Positions 7,669 to 13,891 of a stretch of DNA of 13,891 nt are shown piece by piece; position 1 is the stretch's first letter, and each line of letters begins with the position of its first letter. Source of the stretch: Pseudomonadota bacterium (GTDB taxonomy: Bacteria; Myxococcota_A; Polyangia; Polyangiales; Polyangiaceae); assembly GCA_023432025.1 (NCBI GenBank), contig JAEYVE010000218.1, positions 1 through 13,891 of the forward strand. The letters run 5' to 3'. The notes beneath the pieces were generated by a model, which searched no databases, was not told the origin of the DNA, and saw only the letters and a list, made by a program, of their open reading frames with translations. A program made the position numbers and the translations under genes.

Positions 7669-7895
7669 GCCGGCCTGATTACTACAGTGTTCGGCGCAGC
7701 GCACGCGCCGCGCGCCACGGAAAGGAGAGCGTGTCGCGCCCACCGTCCCCGAGCGCCGGTGTCGCTCGGAGCAACCGTATTGCACGGACTGCGGGGCCGC
7801 CTCGCGCGACGGTGACGCCCCGCCCCAGCCGAAGCAGGCGTTCGAGGCGCCTCCCTGGCGGCTTGCCTGGGACGGTCCTAAAACGCCTGCCACCG
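7669..7895. promoter_or_regulatory. Divergent intergenic region between ribF and holA
   Basis: These 227 bases must hold the promoters for both directions, but I find no convincing -35/-10 pair. Visible items are a 6-bp inverted repeat CGGCGC/GCGCCG at 7692-7710, an AT-richer patch (GATTACTAC) at 7677-7685 near ribF, and AAAGGAG at 7721-7727 followed closely by GTG at 7731 in frame with holA. No FMN riboswitch or RNA gene is evident. Confidence 0.4.
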
Positions 7896-8915
7896 ATGAG
7901 TCCGGAAGAAGCCCTACGTGAAGCGCGCTCCGGAGAGCTTCGCCCGGTGTACTTGCTCGTGGGCGACGAAGCTCACCTGGTCGATCAAGTCGTGCGGGCG
8001 CTCCGGGGAGCCACGGTCCAAGGTGGAATCGCTGGCTTGAACGAAGACCAACTTTCGGCGGGCGAGGTGGACGTGGACGCCGTACTCGGCGCGGCGCGCA
8101 CCTTGCCCATGATGGCCAAGCGTCGTTGGGTGCTCGTCCGCGGCCTCGAAAAGTGGGAGAGCGACAAGGGCGACAAACGTGGGTCGCCGCTCGATCGACT
8201 CGCGGATTACACGGAGAACCCATCGACGACGACCGTCCTCGTCTTGGTGGGCCCCGCGCTCGACAAGAGAAGGCGGCTCGTCAACGCGGGGCGCAAGCAA
8301 GGCTGGCTGGTCAGCTGCGAAACCCCGAAGCGCGCGGAGCTGCCGCGCTGGATCGAGGCGCGCGCTCGGGAGCGAGGCAACCGCATCTCGCTGCCCGTCG
8401 CGGACTTCCTCGCGGAGCTCGCAGGTCCAGAGCTCGGCCCGGTGGCAGACGCCCTCGAACGCGTCGCGCTCTATGTCGGCGAAGGCAAGGAAATCACGGA
8501 AGCGGCCATCAGCGAATGCGTCGTGCGGGTGCGCAGCGCAACCGTGTGGGAGCTCGTGGGGGCCGTGGGGCGCCGCGACGTAGCGTCGGCGCTCCGCTTC
8601 TTGGACGACGTGTTCGATCCTCAAGATCGCGGCCTCCGCTTGCTCGGCGTGCTCGCGTGGGCAACGAGACAGCTGGTTCGGTTCGAGTCGGCTTTGCGCC
8701 ACGGCGCGCGCCCGGAAGAAGCAGCCAAGCTCGCAGGGGCTCCACCCTTCAAGGCTCGCGAGCTTTCCGATCAGGTGCGCGCGGTACCGAGAGCCGTCTT
8801 GGAGAGCTGGCTCGAGCGTCTGAGCGAGGTAGATCTTGCTTTGAAAGGTGGATCCAAACGCCCACCCAAGGCGATCCTCGAGCAGGCCTTGATTGACTTG
8901 TGCCGGGCGAGCTAG
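7896..8915 (+). CDS. holA: DNA polymerase III, delta subunit
   Basis: HolA is the wrench subunit of the clamp loader, which opens the beta clamp. The 339 residues match the family length. The N-terminus has the typical opening (LRPVYLLVGDEAHLVDQVVRAL), then RTLPMMAKRRWVLVRGLEKW and TTTVLVLVGPALDKRRRL. The C-terminal helical part includes ATVWELVGAVGRRDVASALRF and LRLLGVLAWATRQLVRFE. The ATG at 7896 is chosen because homology begins just after it, although no ribosome binding site precedes it. An in-frame GTG at 7731 has AAAGGAG in front but only three bases of spacing, and would add 55 Arg/Pro/Ser-rich residues unlike HolA. It is the first gene of the rightward group, followed by ribA after 240 bases. 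Confidence 0.93.
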   Translation: MSPEEALREARSGELRPVYLLVGDEAHLVDQVVRALRGATVQGGIAGLNEDQLSAGEVDVDAVLGAARTLPMMAKRRWVLVRGLEKWESDKGDKRGSPLDRLADYTENPSTTTVLVLVGPALDKRRRLVNAGRKQGWLVSCETPKRAELPRWIEARARERGNRISLPVADFLAELAGPELGPVADALERVALYVGEGKEITEAAISECVVRVRSATVWELVGAVGRRDVASALRFLDDVFDPQDRGLRLLGVLAWATRQLVRFESALRHGARPEEAAKLAGAPPFKARELSDQVRAVPRAVLESWLERLSEVDLALKGGSKRPPKAILEQALIDLCRAS

Positions 8916-8945
8916 CTCGGAGACGCCTTCCGCCGTCGGTGACGG
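8908..8945 (+). terminator. Possible weak terminator region after holA
   Basis: A 12-bp palindrome (CGAGCTAGCTCG, 8908-8919) covers the holA stop codon, and a 5-bp hairpin (CCGTC-GGT-GACGG, 8933-8945) follows. Neither has a T-run, so termination here is doubtful. Confidence 0.25.
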
Positions 8946-8962
8946 GAGTTGCCGCGAGCACT

Positions 8963-9002
8963 TTGCGGCGCCCCATCCGCCTGATTTCAAAGTATTTTCC
9001 GA
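8963..9002 (+). promoter_or_regulatory. Possible promoter region for ribA
   Basis: An AT-rich patch (ATTTCAAAGTATTTT, 8984-8998) stands out from the GC-rich surroundings upstream of ribA, with TTGCGG at 8963-8968 before it. The spacing to a good -10 is not ideal (TTGCGG, 17 bases, TTCAAA). This is a candidate only. Confidence 0.25.
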
Positions 9003-9155
9003 CGGGGAGGCTTGCCCATCTTGACCAGGCCGACTCAGCGCCCCATGTTTCCGCCAGCGCCGCGGTGCGACCGCGGTGATATTCCAGCGGAATTCACTGG
9101 CATTCGGCGTCCCGCCGCTCTCCGCCGGGGAGTTTCGCCTTTGGGCCCGCCCGTG

Positions 9156-9833
9156 ATGCAGTCTCCCCTTGCCCCCCAAGCCGCTTCGACGACGGAGCTC
9201 GAGCGCCTCGCCGAGGCGCCGCTCCCCACGCGCTTTGGAGTGTTTCATGTCGTCGTCTTTCGTTACCGAGATCCAGGGGCACACCCAGGTCTCAGCGACG
9301 AGCACTTGGCGCTCGTGATGGGTGACGTGACGGGCGGGGAAAACGTTCCGGTGCGCGTGCATTCGGAGTGCCTGACGAGCGAAGTGCTCGGCTCGCTGAA
9401 GTGCGACTGCAAGGAGCAGCTGGAAGCTGCGCAAGAACACGTCGCGCAACGCGGGCGTGGCGTCGTGCTCTACCTACGCCAAGAGGGCCGCGGCATCGGC
9501 CTCGCCAACAAGATCCGCGCGTACGCGCTGCAAGCCAAGGGCGCGGATACCATCGAGGCCAACGAGCTTTTGCACCTGCCGGTGGACGCGCGACAGTACG
9601 ACGTAGCCGCGGAAATGCTTCGCGCGCTCGGCGTACGCTCCATCGAGCTCATGACCAACAATCCCTCGAAGACCGAGGCGCTCGGCAAGCTCGGCATCGA
9701 GGTTCACAAACGCATCCCGGTGCACGTCGAGGCCAATGAGCATTCGGCGTCGTACCTCTCGGTCAAACGGGAGCGCATGAGCCACCAGCTGCCTGAAGTG
9801 GCGCTGCGCCCCGCGCGCTCCGCCAAGCACTGA
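9156..9833 (+). CDS. ribA: GTP cyclohydrolase II
   Basis: RibA opens the imidazole ring of GTP, the first committed step of riboflavin synthesis. The 225-residue form carries the three zinc cysteines C72, C83 and C85 (HSECLTSEVLGSLKCDC), spaced as in E. coli RibA. It also has the catalytic stretch VVLYLRQEGRGIGLANKIRAY and the GTP-binding segment ELMTNNPSKTEALGKLGI. It stands alone, not fused to the RibB (DHBP synthase) domain. The start is uncertain: ATG at 9156 (GTG at 9153 adjoins it) is nearest the conserved region. The frame stays open to TTG at 9012, which would add 48 unconserved residues, and GGGGAGG at 9004-9010 lies ten bases before a TTG at 9021. No FMN riboswitch is visible upstream. 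The KS gene follows after 36 bases. Confidence 0.94.
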   Translation: MQSPLAPQAASTTELERLAEAPLPTRFGVFHVVVFRYRDPGAHPGLSDEHLALVMGDVTGGENVPVRVHSECLTSEVLGSLKCDCKEQLEAAQEHVAQRGRGVVLYLRQEGRGIGLANKIRAYALQAKGADTIEANELLHLPVDARQYDVAAEMLRALGVRSIELMTNNPSKTEALGKLGIEVHKRIPVHVEANEHSASYLSVKRERMSHQLPEVALRPARSAKH

Positions 9834-9840
9834 CGCGGGA

Positions 9841-9854
9841 GCGCGGCTTCGCGC
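9841..9854 (+). other. Small hairpin between ribA and the ketosynthase gene
   Basis: GCGCG-GCTT-CGCGC forms a 5-bp stem within the 36-base gap. With no T-run it is more likely read through than a terminator, so ribA and the ketosynthase gene are probably cotranscribed. Confidence 0.25.
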
Positions 9855-9869
9855 CCGGCTCGCACTCCC

Positions 9870-11864
9870 ATGCCTAGCCCGCTCAACGCCTACCCCATCA
9901 CTGCCTACGCGTGGGTGAACTCGCTGGGCACGGCGCGCTGGGCGTCGACGGACGACGCTGCCCCGAACGTCGCTTGGCTCGAGCAGAGCGGACTCGAACC
10001 AGCACCTTCGAACCTTCCTTTTCGCGCCTTTTGGGGCCGCGTTCACGCTCCTCTTCCGGCCCTGCCCGAGCGGCTCGCTGGGCACGACAGCCGCTCTGCG
10101 CGGCTGTGGTACGCGGCGCTCACGGCGCTCCTGCCGGAGCTGAAAGCCGCGGTATCGCGCTGGGGCGCCGCGCGCGTGGGGCTCGTCCTCGGCTCGTCGA
10201 CGGGCGGTATCGATCGCACGGAAGAAGCGCTGGCTCATGCGCGCCGTACGGGTGTGCTCCCCGATGCGTACGATTTTCTGGAGCAACACACCTACGACGC
10301 GCTCGTCCGCCTCACCCGCGCGGCGCTCGGTACCGGGGGGCCTGCGTTCGTCATTTCGACCGCGTGCTCTTCGAGCGGGAAGGCGCTCGCCACCGCGCAA
10401 CGACTGCTCGAAACGGGGCAGTGTGACGCGGTCGTCGCTGGCGGCGCGGACGCGCTCTGCCAAATGACCCTGCGCGGCTTCGCGAGCCTAGGAATTCTCT
10501 CATCCGAAGCCTGCAAGCCGTTCGACGCCGAGAGAAACGGCATCACCATCGGCGAAGGCAGCGCGGTGCTGCTCGTGGAGCGCGAGGGTGCTTCGGAGCT
10601 CGCGCTGCTGTCTGCGGGAGAAAGCGGCGACGCCTACCACACGACCGCTCCTCACCCCGAAGGGCTCGGCGCAAAGGTCGCCATGGAGCGCGCGCTCCTG
10701 CTCGCGGGCCTTTCTCCGAGCGACGTCGGCTACGTCAACGCGCACGGAACCGGCACCAAACAAAACGACGCCGCCGAAGCGGCTGCCCTTTCGGCCGTGC
10801 TCTCACCCGCGGTCCGTTTCTCTTCGACCAAAGATCGCGTCGGGCATCAGCTGGGCGCCGCCGGCGCCACCGAGGCAGCCTTTTGCTTGGACGCGCTCCG
10901 CCTCGGGCGCTTGCCGGGCAATCGCCCACCCAGCGTGCGCGACGATGAGCTCGCCGTGCAGCCTCTCGTCGCCTCCGACGACAGCAGCGTTGACGAAAGC
11001 GCCATCGATTGTGTGCTCAGCAACTCGTTCGCCTTCGGCGGCAACAACGTCTCGGTAGCGCTCGGTCGCCGGCGCCTGTCGAGCCAAAAGAACAACGTCG
11101 TTCTTCCGGGTCGAGCTTGGCTTCGCGCCGTCGCTTTTTGGGCGCCGGGCCAAGAAAACCTCGATGCCCTGCTCAGCGGGCGCCACGAGGAGCAAGTACA
11201 AAAGCCACCCGCCGAGCTCTTGCCTGTTCGAGCGCGCGGTCGCGCGAGCCAATTGACGCGCCTCAGCGCCGAGCTCTTGGGACAGCTGACGGCGGCGGAG
11301 CCGAGCCTCTTGCCGACCCTGGCCACGGTGTATGGCTCGGCGTTCGGGGAAATGGCCACCACGCGCAGTCTGCTCGACCAAGTCGAAGATCCGGGCGGAC
11401 TCAGCCCCGCCAAGTTTCAATCCAGCGTCCACAACACCGCCGCGGGGCAACTCTCCATCGCCACGGGCAACCGCGAATTTTCGACGGCGCTCGCGGCGGG
11501 CGAAGAAACGGTGGCCATGAGCTTGCTCGAAGCGTTCACGTACCTCGCGCTGCACGGCGGTGACGCAGCGGTGATGATCGCCGACGAGGACGCGAGCTCG
11601 TTGCTCCTTCCACCCGACATTCGCTTTCCAGCGGCCGGCGTGGGCTTTTTGCTTCGCTGGGCGGAGCAGCCGCCGCCGGACGCGCTCGGAACTTTGACCC
11701 AGGTCGAACCAATGACCGGTGGTTGCGTCTCCTCCGCAGCTCACGGAGCGCTGGGGCGCACCACCGCGGCCTGGGGTGTCGAGCTCGCGCGAGCTGCCGC
11801 ACGTCGTGAACGCGGACGCTTCGCCGTCGCGCCGCGTTGGGGCGTCGCGTTCGAGCCGCTCTGA
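9870..11864 (+). CDS. Fused ketosynthase and chain-length-factor-like protein (ApeO-ApeC type)
   Basis: The 664 residues hold two domains. Residues about 8-400 are an intact beta-ketoacyl-ACP synthase with nucleophile C166 (STACSSSGKA), H292 (NAHGTGT), K321 and H326 (STKDRVGHQLGAAG), ending in LSNSFAFGGNNVSVALGR. It matches ApeO, the aryl polyene ketosynthase, notably GSSTGGID, GITIGEG and GESGDAYHTTAPHP. Residues about 414-590 resemble the Ketoacyl-synt_2 chain-length factor ApeC (YGSAFGEMATTRSLL, LSPAKFQSSVHNTAAGQLSI), with no catalytic cysteine at the expected place. ApeO and ApeC are normally separate proteins forming a heterodimer; here they would be joined one-to-one. The product is a decarboxylative chain-extending enzyme, substrate unknown. 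The start is at ATG 9870, without an obvious ribosome binding site, 36 bases after ribA. No reductase, dehydratase or ligase lies nearby. Confidence 0.9.
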   Translation: MPSPLNAYPITAYAWVNSLGTARWASTDDAAPNVAWLEQSGLEPAPSNLPFRAFWGRVHAPLPALPERLAGHDSRSARLWYAALTALLPELKAAVSRWGAARVGLVLGSSTGGIDRTEEALAHARRTGVLPDAYDFLEQHTYDALVRLTRAALGTGGPAFVISTACSSSGKALATAQRLLETGQCDAVVAGGADALCQMTLRGFASLGILSSEACKPFDAERNGITIGEGSAVLLVEREGASELALLSAGESGDAYHTTAPHPEGLGAKVAMERALLLAGLSPSDVGYVNAHGTGTKQNDAAEAAALSAVLSPAVRFSSTKDRVGHQLGAAGATEAAFCLDALRLGRLPGNRPPSVRDDELAVQPLVASDDSSVDESAIDCVLSNSFAFGGNNVSVALGRRRLSSQKNNVVLPGRAWLRAVAFWAPGQENLDALLSGRHEEQVQKPPAELLPVRARGRASQLTRLSAELLGQLTAAEPSLLPTLATVYGSAFGEMATTRSLLDQVEDPGGLSPAKFQSSVHNTAAGQLSIATGNREFSTALAAGEETVAMSLLEAFTYLALHGGDAAVMIADEDASSLLLPPDIRFPAAGVGFLLRWAEQPPPDALGTLTQVEPMTGGCVSSAAHGALGRTTAAWGVELARAAARRERGRFAVAPRWGVAFEPL

Positions 11865-11876
11865 CGGCTCGAACGC
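11847..11876. terminator. 12-bp hairpin at the convergent gene ends
   Basis: GCGTTCGAGCCG and CGGCTCGAACGC form a perfect 12-bp stem with a six-base loop that contains the stop codon of the ketosynthase gene. It lies 26 bases past the end of the ACP gene on the other strand, so it could end transcription in both directions. No T-run follows on either strand, so Rho or simple RNA 3'-end protection may be involved. Confidence 0.6.
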
Positions 11877-11902
11877 TCGAGGAAACGCGCAGGGGGAAGG
11901 CG

Positions 11903-12166
11903 TTAGCCTCGCTCGCGCTCGGCGCGCACGAACTCCGCGAGGCTCCGAACCGACTGGAACACGCGCTGGTTCGCCTCGCTGTCCGCGTCGATGTTCACGC
12001 CGTATTTCCGAGAGATCGCCATGGCCAGCTCGAGCGCGTCCACGGAGTCCAGGCCGAGACCGCTGCCGAAGAGCGCGTCCTCCGAGTCGATATCTTCGGC
12101 ACGCACGTCCTCCAGCGACAGGCTCTCGACGATGAGACGCTTCAGCTCGGCTTCCAGATCATCCAT
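11903..12166 (-). CDS. Acyl carrier protein, aryl-polyene (ApeE/ApeF) type
   Basis: An 87-residue phosphopantetheine-binding carrier. The attachment serine is S41 in GLGLDSVDALELAM. The spacing and downstream sequence (SRKYGVNIDADSE, then VFQSVRSLAEFV) match E. coli ApeE/F more than the fatty-acid AcpP, whose motif is usually DSLDTVEL. The start is ATG 12166, supported by AGAAGAG seven bases upstream (12174-12180). It follows glmU after 41 bases on the same strand, so it is probably expressed with glmU. It converges on the KS-CLF gene, and the two stop codons are about 40 bases apart. A role as carrier for that ketosynthase is inferred from family resemblance and proximity. It would need a phosphopantetheinyl transferase encoded elsewhere. 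Confidence 0.92.
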   Translation of the reverse strand: MDDLEAELKRLIVESLSLEDVRAEDIDSEDALFGSGLGLDSVDALELAMAISRKYGVNIDADSEANQRVFQSVRSLAEFVRAERERG

Positions 12167-12207
12167 GGTCTATCTCTTCTCGGACTCGACGGCGCGCGCT
12201 CTCACCC

Positions 12208-13650
12208 TCATTCATCGGTTTTGCGCTCCGTCGCCGTGAGCGCAACCTTGGCGGCAGCCGCGGCCGCGCGCAATCTCTCCCTCAACCTCGACGCATAGCC
12301 GGGCTTGGTCGCTTGCCGCGCCCGACCGATGGCGAAACCGTCGTCAGGCACGTCCTCCACCACCGTCGTCCCGGTCGCGACGTACGCGCCGTCACCGACC
12401 CGCACGGGGGCGATGAGCTGCGAGTCACTGCCGACGAACGCGCCGGCCCCGATGACCGTGCGGTGTTTTTGAAAGCCGTCGTAGTTGCAGAAGATGGTAC
12501 CGGCGCCCAAGTTGGCGTTTTCTCCGACGTCGCCGTCGCCCAGGTACGCCAGATGGTTGGCTTTGGCGCCGCGTCGCATCACCGTCTTCTTCGTCTCGAC
12601 GAAGTTACCGACGTGCGCTTCGTCTTCGATGGTGCTGTCCGGACGCAGGTGGGAAAACGGCCCCACTTGGGCGCGCGCGCCCACGGTGCTGTTCGACACG
12701 ACCGAGTAGGGACGAATGAGGGCCCCAGGTCCGATCACCGCGTCGGTCACCACGCTGCCCACGTCGACGAGAGCGCCTTCGCCAATCGTGGTGCGACCGC
12801 GGAGCCGCGCTCCGTCCTCGATGATGGCATCCGGACCGATCGTCACCGTGTCGTCGACGAGCGGCTCGCCGCGCACCGTAGCGCCTTTTCGCGCCCAGTC
12901 TTCGCGGATCCGCGAGAAGAGGACTTGCTCCACCTCGTGCAGCTGCGCCCTGTCGTTCACGCCCGAAAGGCTCGCCGGATCCGCCAAAGAGGCGAGCACG
13001 GTGTGACCCGTCGCCAGGCTCGCCACCACGTCGGTCAGGTAGAGCTCACCTTGCGCGTTGTTGGAGTCGAGCTTCGAGAGTGCCTCACGGAGCAGCTCGC
13101 TCTTGGCCGCGTAGACGCCAGCATTGACCTCACGCACGGATTTTTCGTCGTCCGTGACCAAGTCGCGGTGCTCGCGGATTTCACGCACCAAGCCGCGCTC
13201 GTCACGCAGAACCCGCCCATAGCCGCTCGGGTTTTCCAAAGCGAACGAGAGAAAGGACAGCGCAGGCTCGGGCGAGCCGCCCCATCGCTCGACGAGCGGC
13301 GCAAGGTCAGAGGCGCGCAAGAGCGGAGTGTCGCCCGAGAGGATGAGCACGTTTTCGGTTCGCACGCCGCTCATGCCGACGCGCGCTGCGTCCCCCGTCC
13401 CCCGCGGTACGTCTTGTACGGCGAACTCGATGGGTAAGTGAGGGAGGTGCTCCGCAAGCGCCGACGCGATGCCCGCGTTCGTCGCGGGATTGACGACGAC
13501 CACCACGCGAGCGGCGCCCGCATCGAATGCGGCGCGAACCGGGTAGTAAACGAGCGGTCGACCTGCGGCGAGGTGAAGAACCTTGGGGAGGCTGCTCTTC
13601 ATGCGGGTGCCATGACCCGCGGCCATCACGATTGCCGTCCACTCGCTCAT
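12208..13650 (-). CDS. glmU: Bifunctional GlmU (GlcN-1-P acetyltransferase/UDP-GlcNAc pyrophosphorylase)
   Basis: GlmU makes UDP-GlcNAc for peptidoglycan and lipopolysaccharide in the cytoplasm. The 480 residues begin with a uridyltransferase domain: MAAGHGTRMKSSLPKVLH nucleotide-binding loop, RGTGDAARVG, LSGDTPLLR, EVNAGVYAA and GVNDRAQL. From about residue 250 a left-handed beta-helix of hexapeptide repeats forms the acetyltransferase domain. It contains LRPDSTIEDEAHVGNF, VETKK, ANHLAYLGD, NLGAGTIFCNYDG and VGSDSQLIAPVRVGDG, which include the usual Arg, Lys, His, Tyr and Asn active-site positions. The last 30 or so residues are an Ala/Arg-rich tail. The ATG at 13650 fits the family N-terminus. 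It has its own candidate promoter and is followed by the ACP gene 41 bases on. Confidence 0.97.
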   Translation of the reverse strand: MSEWTAIVMAAGHGTRMKSSLPKVLHLAAGRPLVYYPVRAAFDAGAARVVVVVNPATNAGIASALAEHLPHLPIEFAVQDVPRGTGDAARVGMSGVRTENVLILSGDTPLLRASDLAPLVERWGGSPEPALSFLSFALENPSGYGRVLRDERGLVREIREHRDLVTDDEKSVREVNAGVYAAKSELLREALSKLDSNNAQGELYLTDVVASLATGHTVLASLADPASLSGVNDRAQLHEVEQVLFSRIREDWARKGATVRGEPLVDDTVTIGPDAIIEDGARLRGRTTIGEGALVDVGSVVTDAVIGPGALIRPYSVVSNSTVGARAQVGPFSHLRPDSTIEDEAHVGNFVETKKTVMRRGAKANHLAYLGDGDVGENANLGAGTIFCNYDGFQKHRTVIGAGAFVGSDSQLIAPVRVGDGAYVATGTTVVEDVPDDGFAIGRARQATKPGYASRLRERLRAAAAAAKVALTATERKTDE

Positions 13651-13670
13651 GTTCGTACCCAGCGCCGCCG

Positions 13671-13700
13671 ACTATCGGGCTTGCCGTGCACCTTCGTCAA
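13671..13700 (-). promoter_or_regulatory. Candidate sigma-70 promoter of glmU
   Basis: On the minus strand, TTGACG (13700-13695) and GATAGT (13676-13671) are separated by 18 bases, matching the housekeeping consensus at five and four of six positions. A start near 13664 would give a leader of about 14 bases before the glmU ATG. The -35 box overlaps the end of the upstream hairpin by two bases. Confidence 0.45.
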
Positions 13701-13734
13701 CGACGCCGCACCAGCGAGCGCGGCTGGCGTCGTT
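13699..13734 (-). terminator. Hairpin downstream of the partial gene, before glmU
   Basis: AACGACGCC (13699-13707) and GGCGTCGTT (13726-13734) are a perfect 9-bp inverted repeat, with a smaller inner pairing (AGC/GCT). It lies about 24 bases past the stop of the gene entering from the right and just before the glmU promoter candidate. On the minus strand only GTT follows, so it is a weak intrinsic terminator at best. Confidence 0.45.
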
Positions 13735-13757
13735 TCCCTGAACCGGGTCTGCTTTGC

Positions 13758-13891
13758 TCAGAGCGGCGGCAAAGCGTCGGGCTTCGGTGCGTCCACCTCG
13801 GCGAGCGGCTCCGTCGAAAGCGCGCTGTCCGCACGGGCCACGGGCTTGTCCGTGTAGACGACGAGTGTCTCTCCCGGGACGAGCTTGGAGT
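13758..13891 (-). CDS. 3' end of an unidentified gene (possible LysM-domain C-terminus)
   Basis: Only the last 43 residues are in the window, ending PPL and a TGA at 13760-13758. They begin SKLVPGETLVVYTDKPVARA and continue as a Pro/Glu/Asp/Ala-rich tail. The short LVPGETLVVYTDKP resembles the closing strand of a LysM peptidoglycan-binding domain (usually L.PGq.L.i), but this is too little to assign. The frame stays open to the window edge, and codon use looks like its neighbours. A hairpin follows, so it is probably a separate transcript from glmU. Confidence 0.55.
   Translation of the reverse strand, partial: SKLVPGETLVVYTDKPVARADSALSTEPLAEVDAPKPDALPPL

Noticed and set aside
7669..8223. 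185-codon N-terminal extension of ribF
   Set aside because: It overlaps holA on the opposite strand, and RibF similarity begins only after about 7668.
8916..9155. FMN riboswitch upstream of ribA
   Set aside because: I looked for the conserved RFN core blocks on both strands and found none.
7914..9449. 511-residue minus-strand ORF across holA and ribA
   Set aside because: It covers two conserved genes on the other strand and has shadow-like composition.
9474..10463. 329-residue minus-strand ORF across ribA and the ketosynthase
   Set aside because: Arg-rich antisense shadow; the plus-strand frames carry catalytic motifs.
11109..11864. C-terminal half of the ketosynthase as a decayed duplicate
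   Set aside because: Conserved CLF-type motifs and an uninterrupted frame argue for a functional domain.

Overview
The window is GC-rich, densely coding bacterial chromosome with strong third-position GC, which is why long antisense ORFs run through almost every gene. The gene set (RF2 next to LysRS next to a LolC/E-type permease, a Rho-N/DUF4912 protein, an APE-type ketosynthase and carrier protein) suggests a deltaproteobacterium/myxobacterium, perhaps of the Polyangiales. That placement is inferred from gene content and style and was not tested by a search. I see no rRNA, tRNA, CRISPR array, insertion sequence or phage gene.

Layout. (1) Bases 1-7668, all on the minus strand and read right to left: ribF (flavokinase/FAD synthetase), a Rho-N + TPR-like + DUF4912 protein, an unrecognised secreted protein, prfB (RF2), lysS, and the first 210 residues of a LolC/LolE-type permease. 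prfB carries a textbook programmed +1 frameshift and starts inside the end of the gene before it, so a plain ORF finder truncates it. (2) Bases 7669-7895 are a divergent intergenic region. (3) Bases 7896-11864, plus strand: holA (DNA polymerase III delta), ribA (GTP cyclohydrolase II) and a 664-residue protein in which an intact ketosynthase is fused to a chain-length-factor-like domain. (4) Bases 11903-13891, minus strand: the 3' end of an unidentified gene, then glmU, then a small acyl carrier protein. The ACP converges on the ketosynthase gene, and a 12-bp perfect hairpin lies between them.

How the genes fit together. Most are housekeeping: translation (lysS, prfB), replication (holA), flavin synthesis (ribA for the first committed step, ribF for the last two), envelope precursor synthesis (glmU) and probably lipoprotein export (the permease). 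The unusual part is the KS-CLF fusion plus ACP. Their motifs match the ApeO, ApeC and ApeE/F proteins of aryl polyene pathways, but no ketoreductase, dehydratase, ligase or other partner lies here. It may be a split or minimal fatty-acyl/polyene module sitting among essential genes, and it is the best candidate for undescribed biology in this window.
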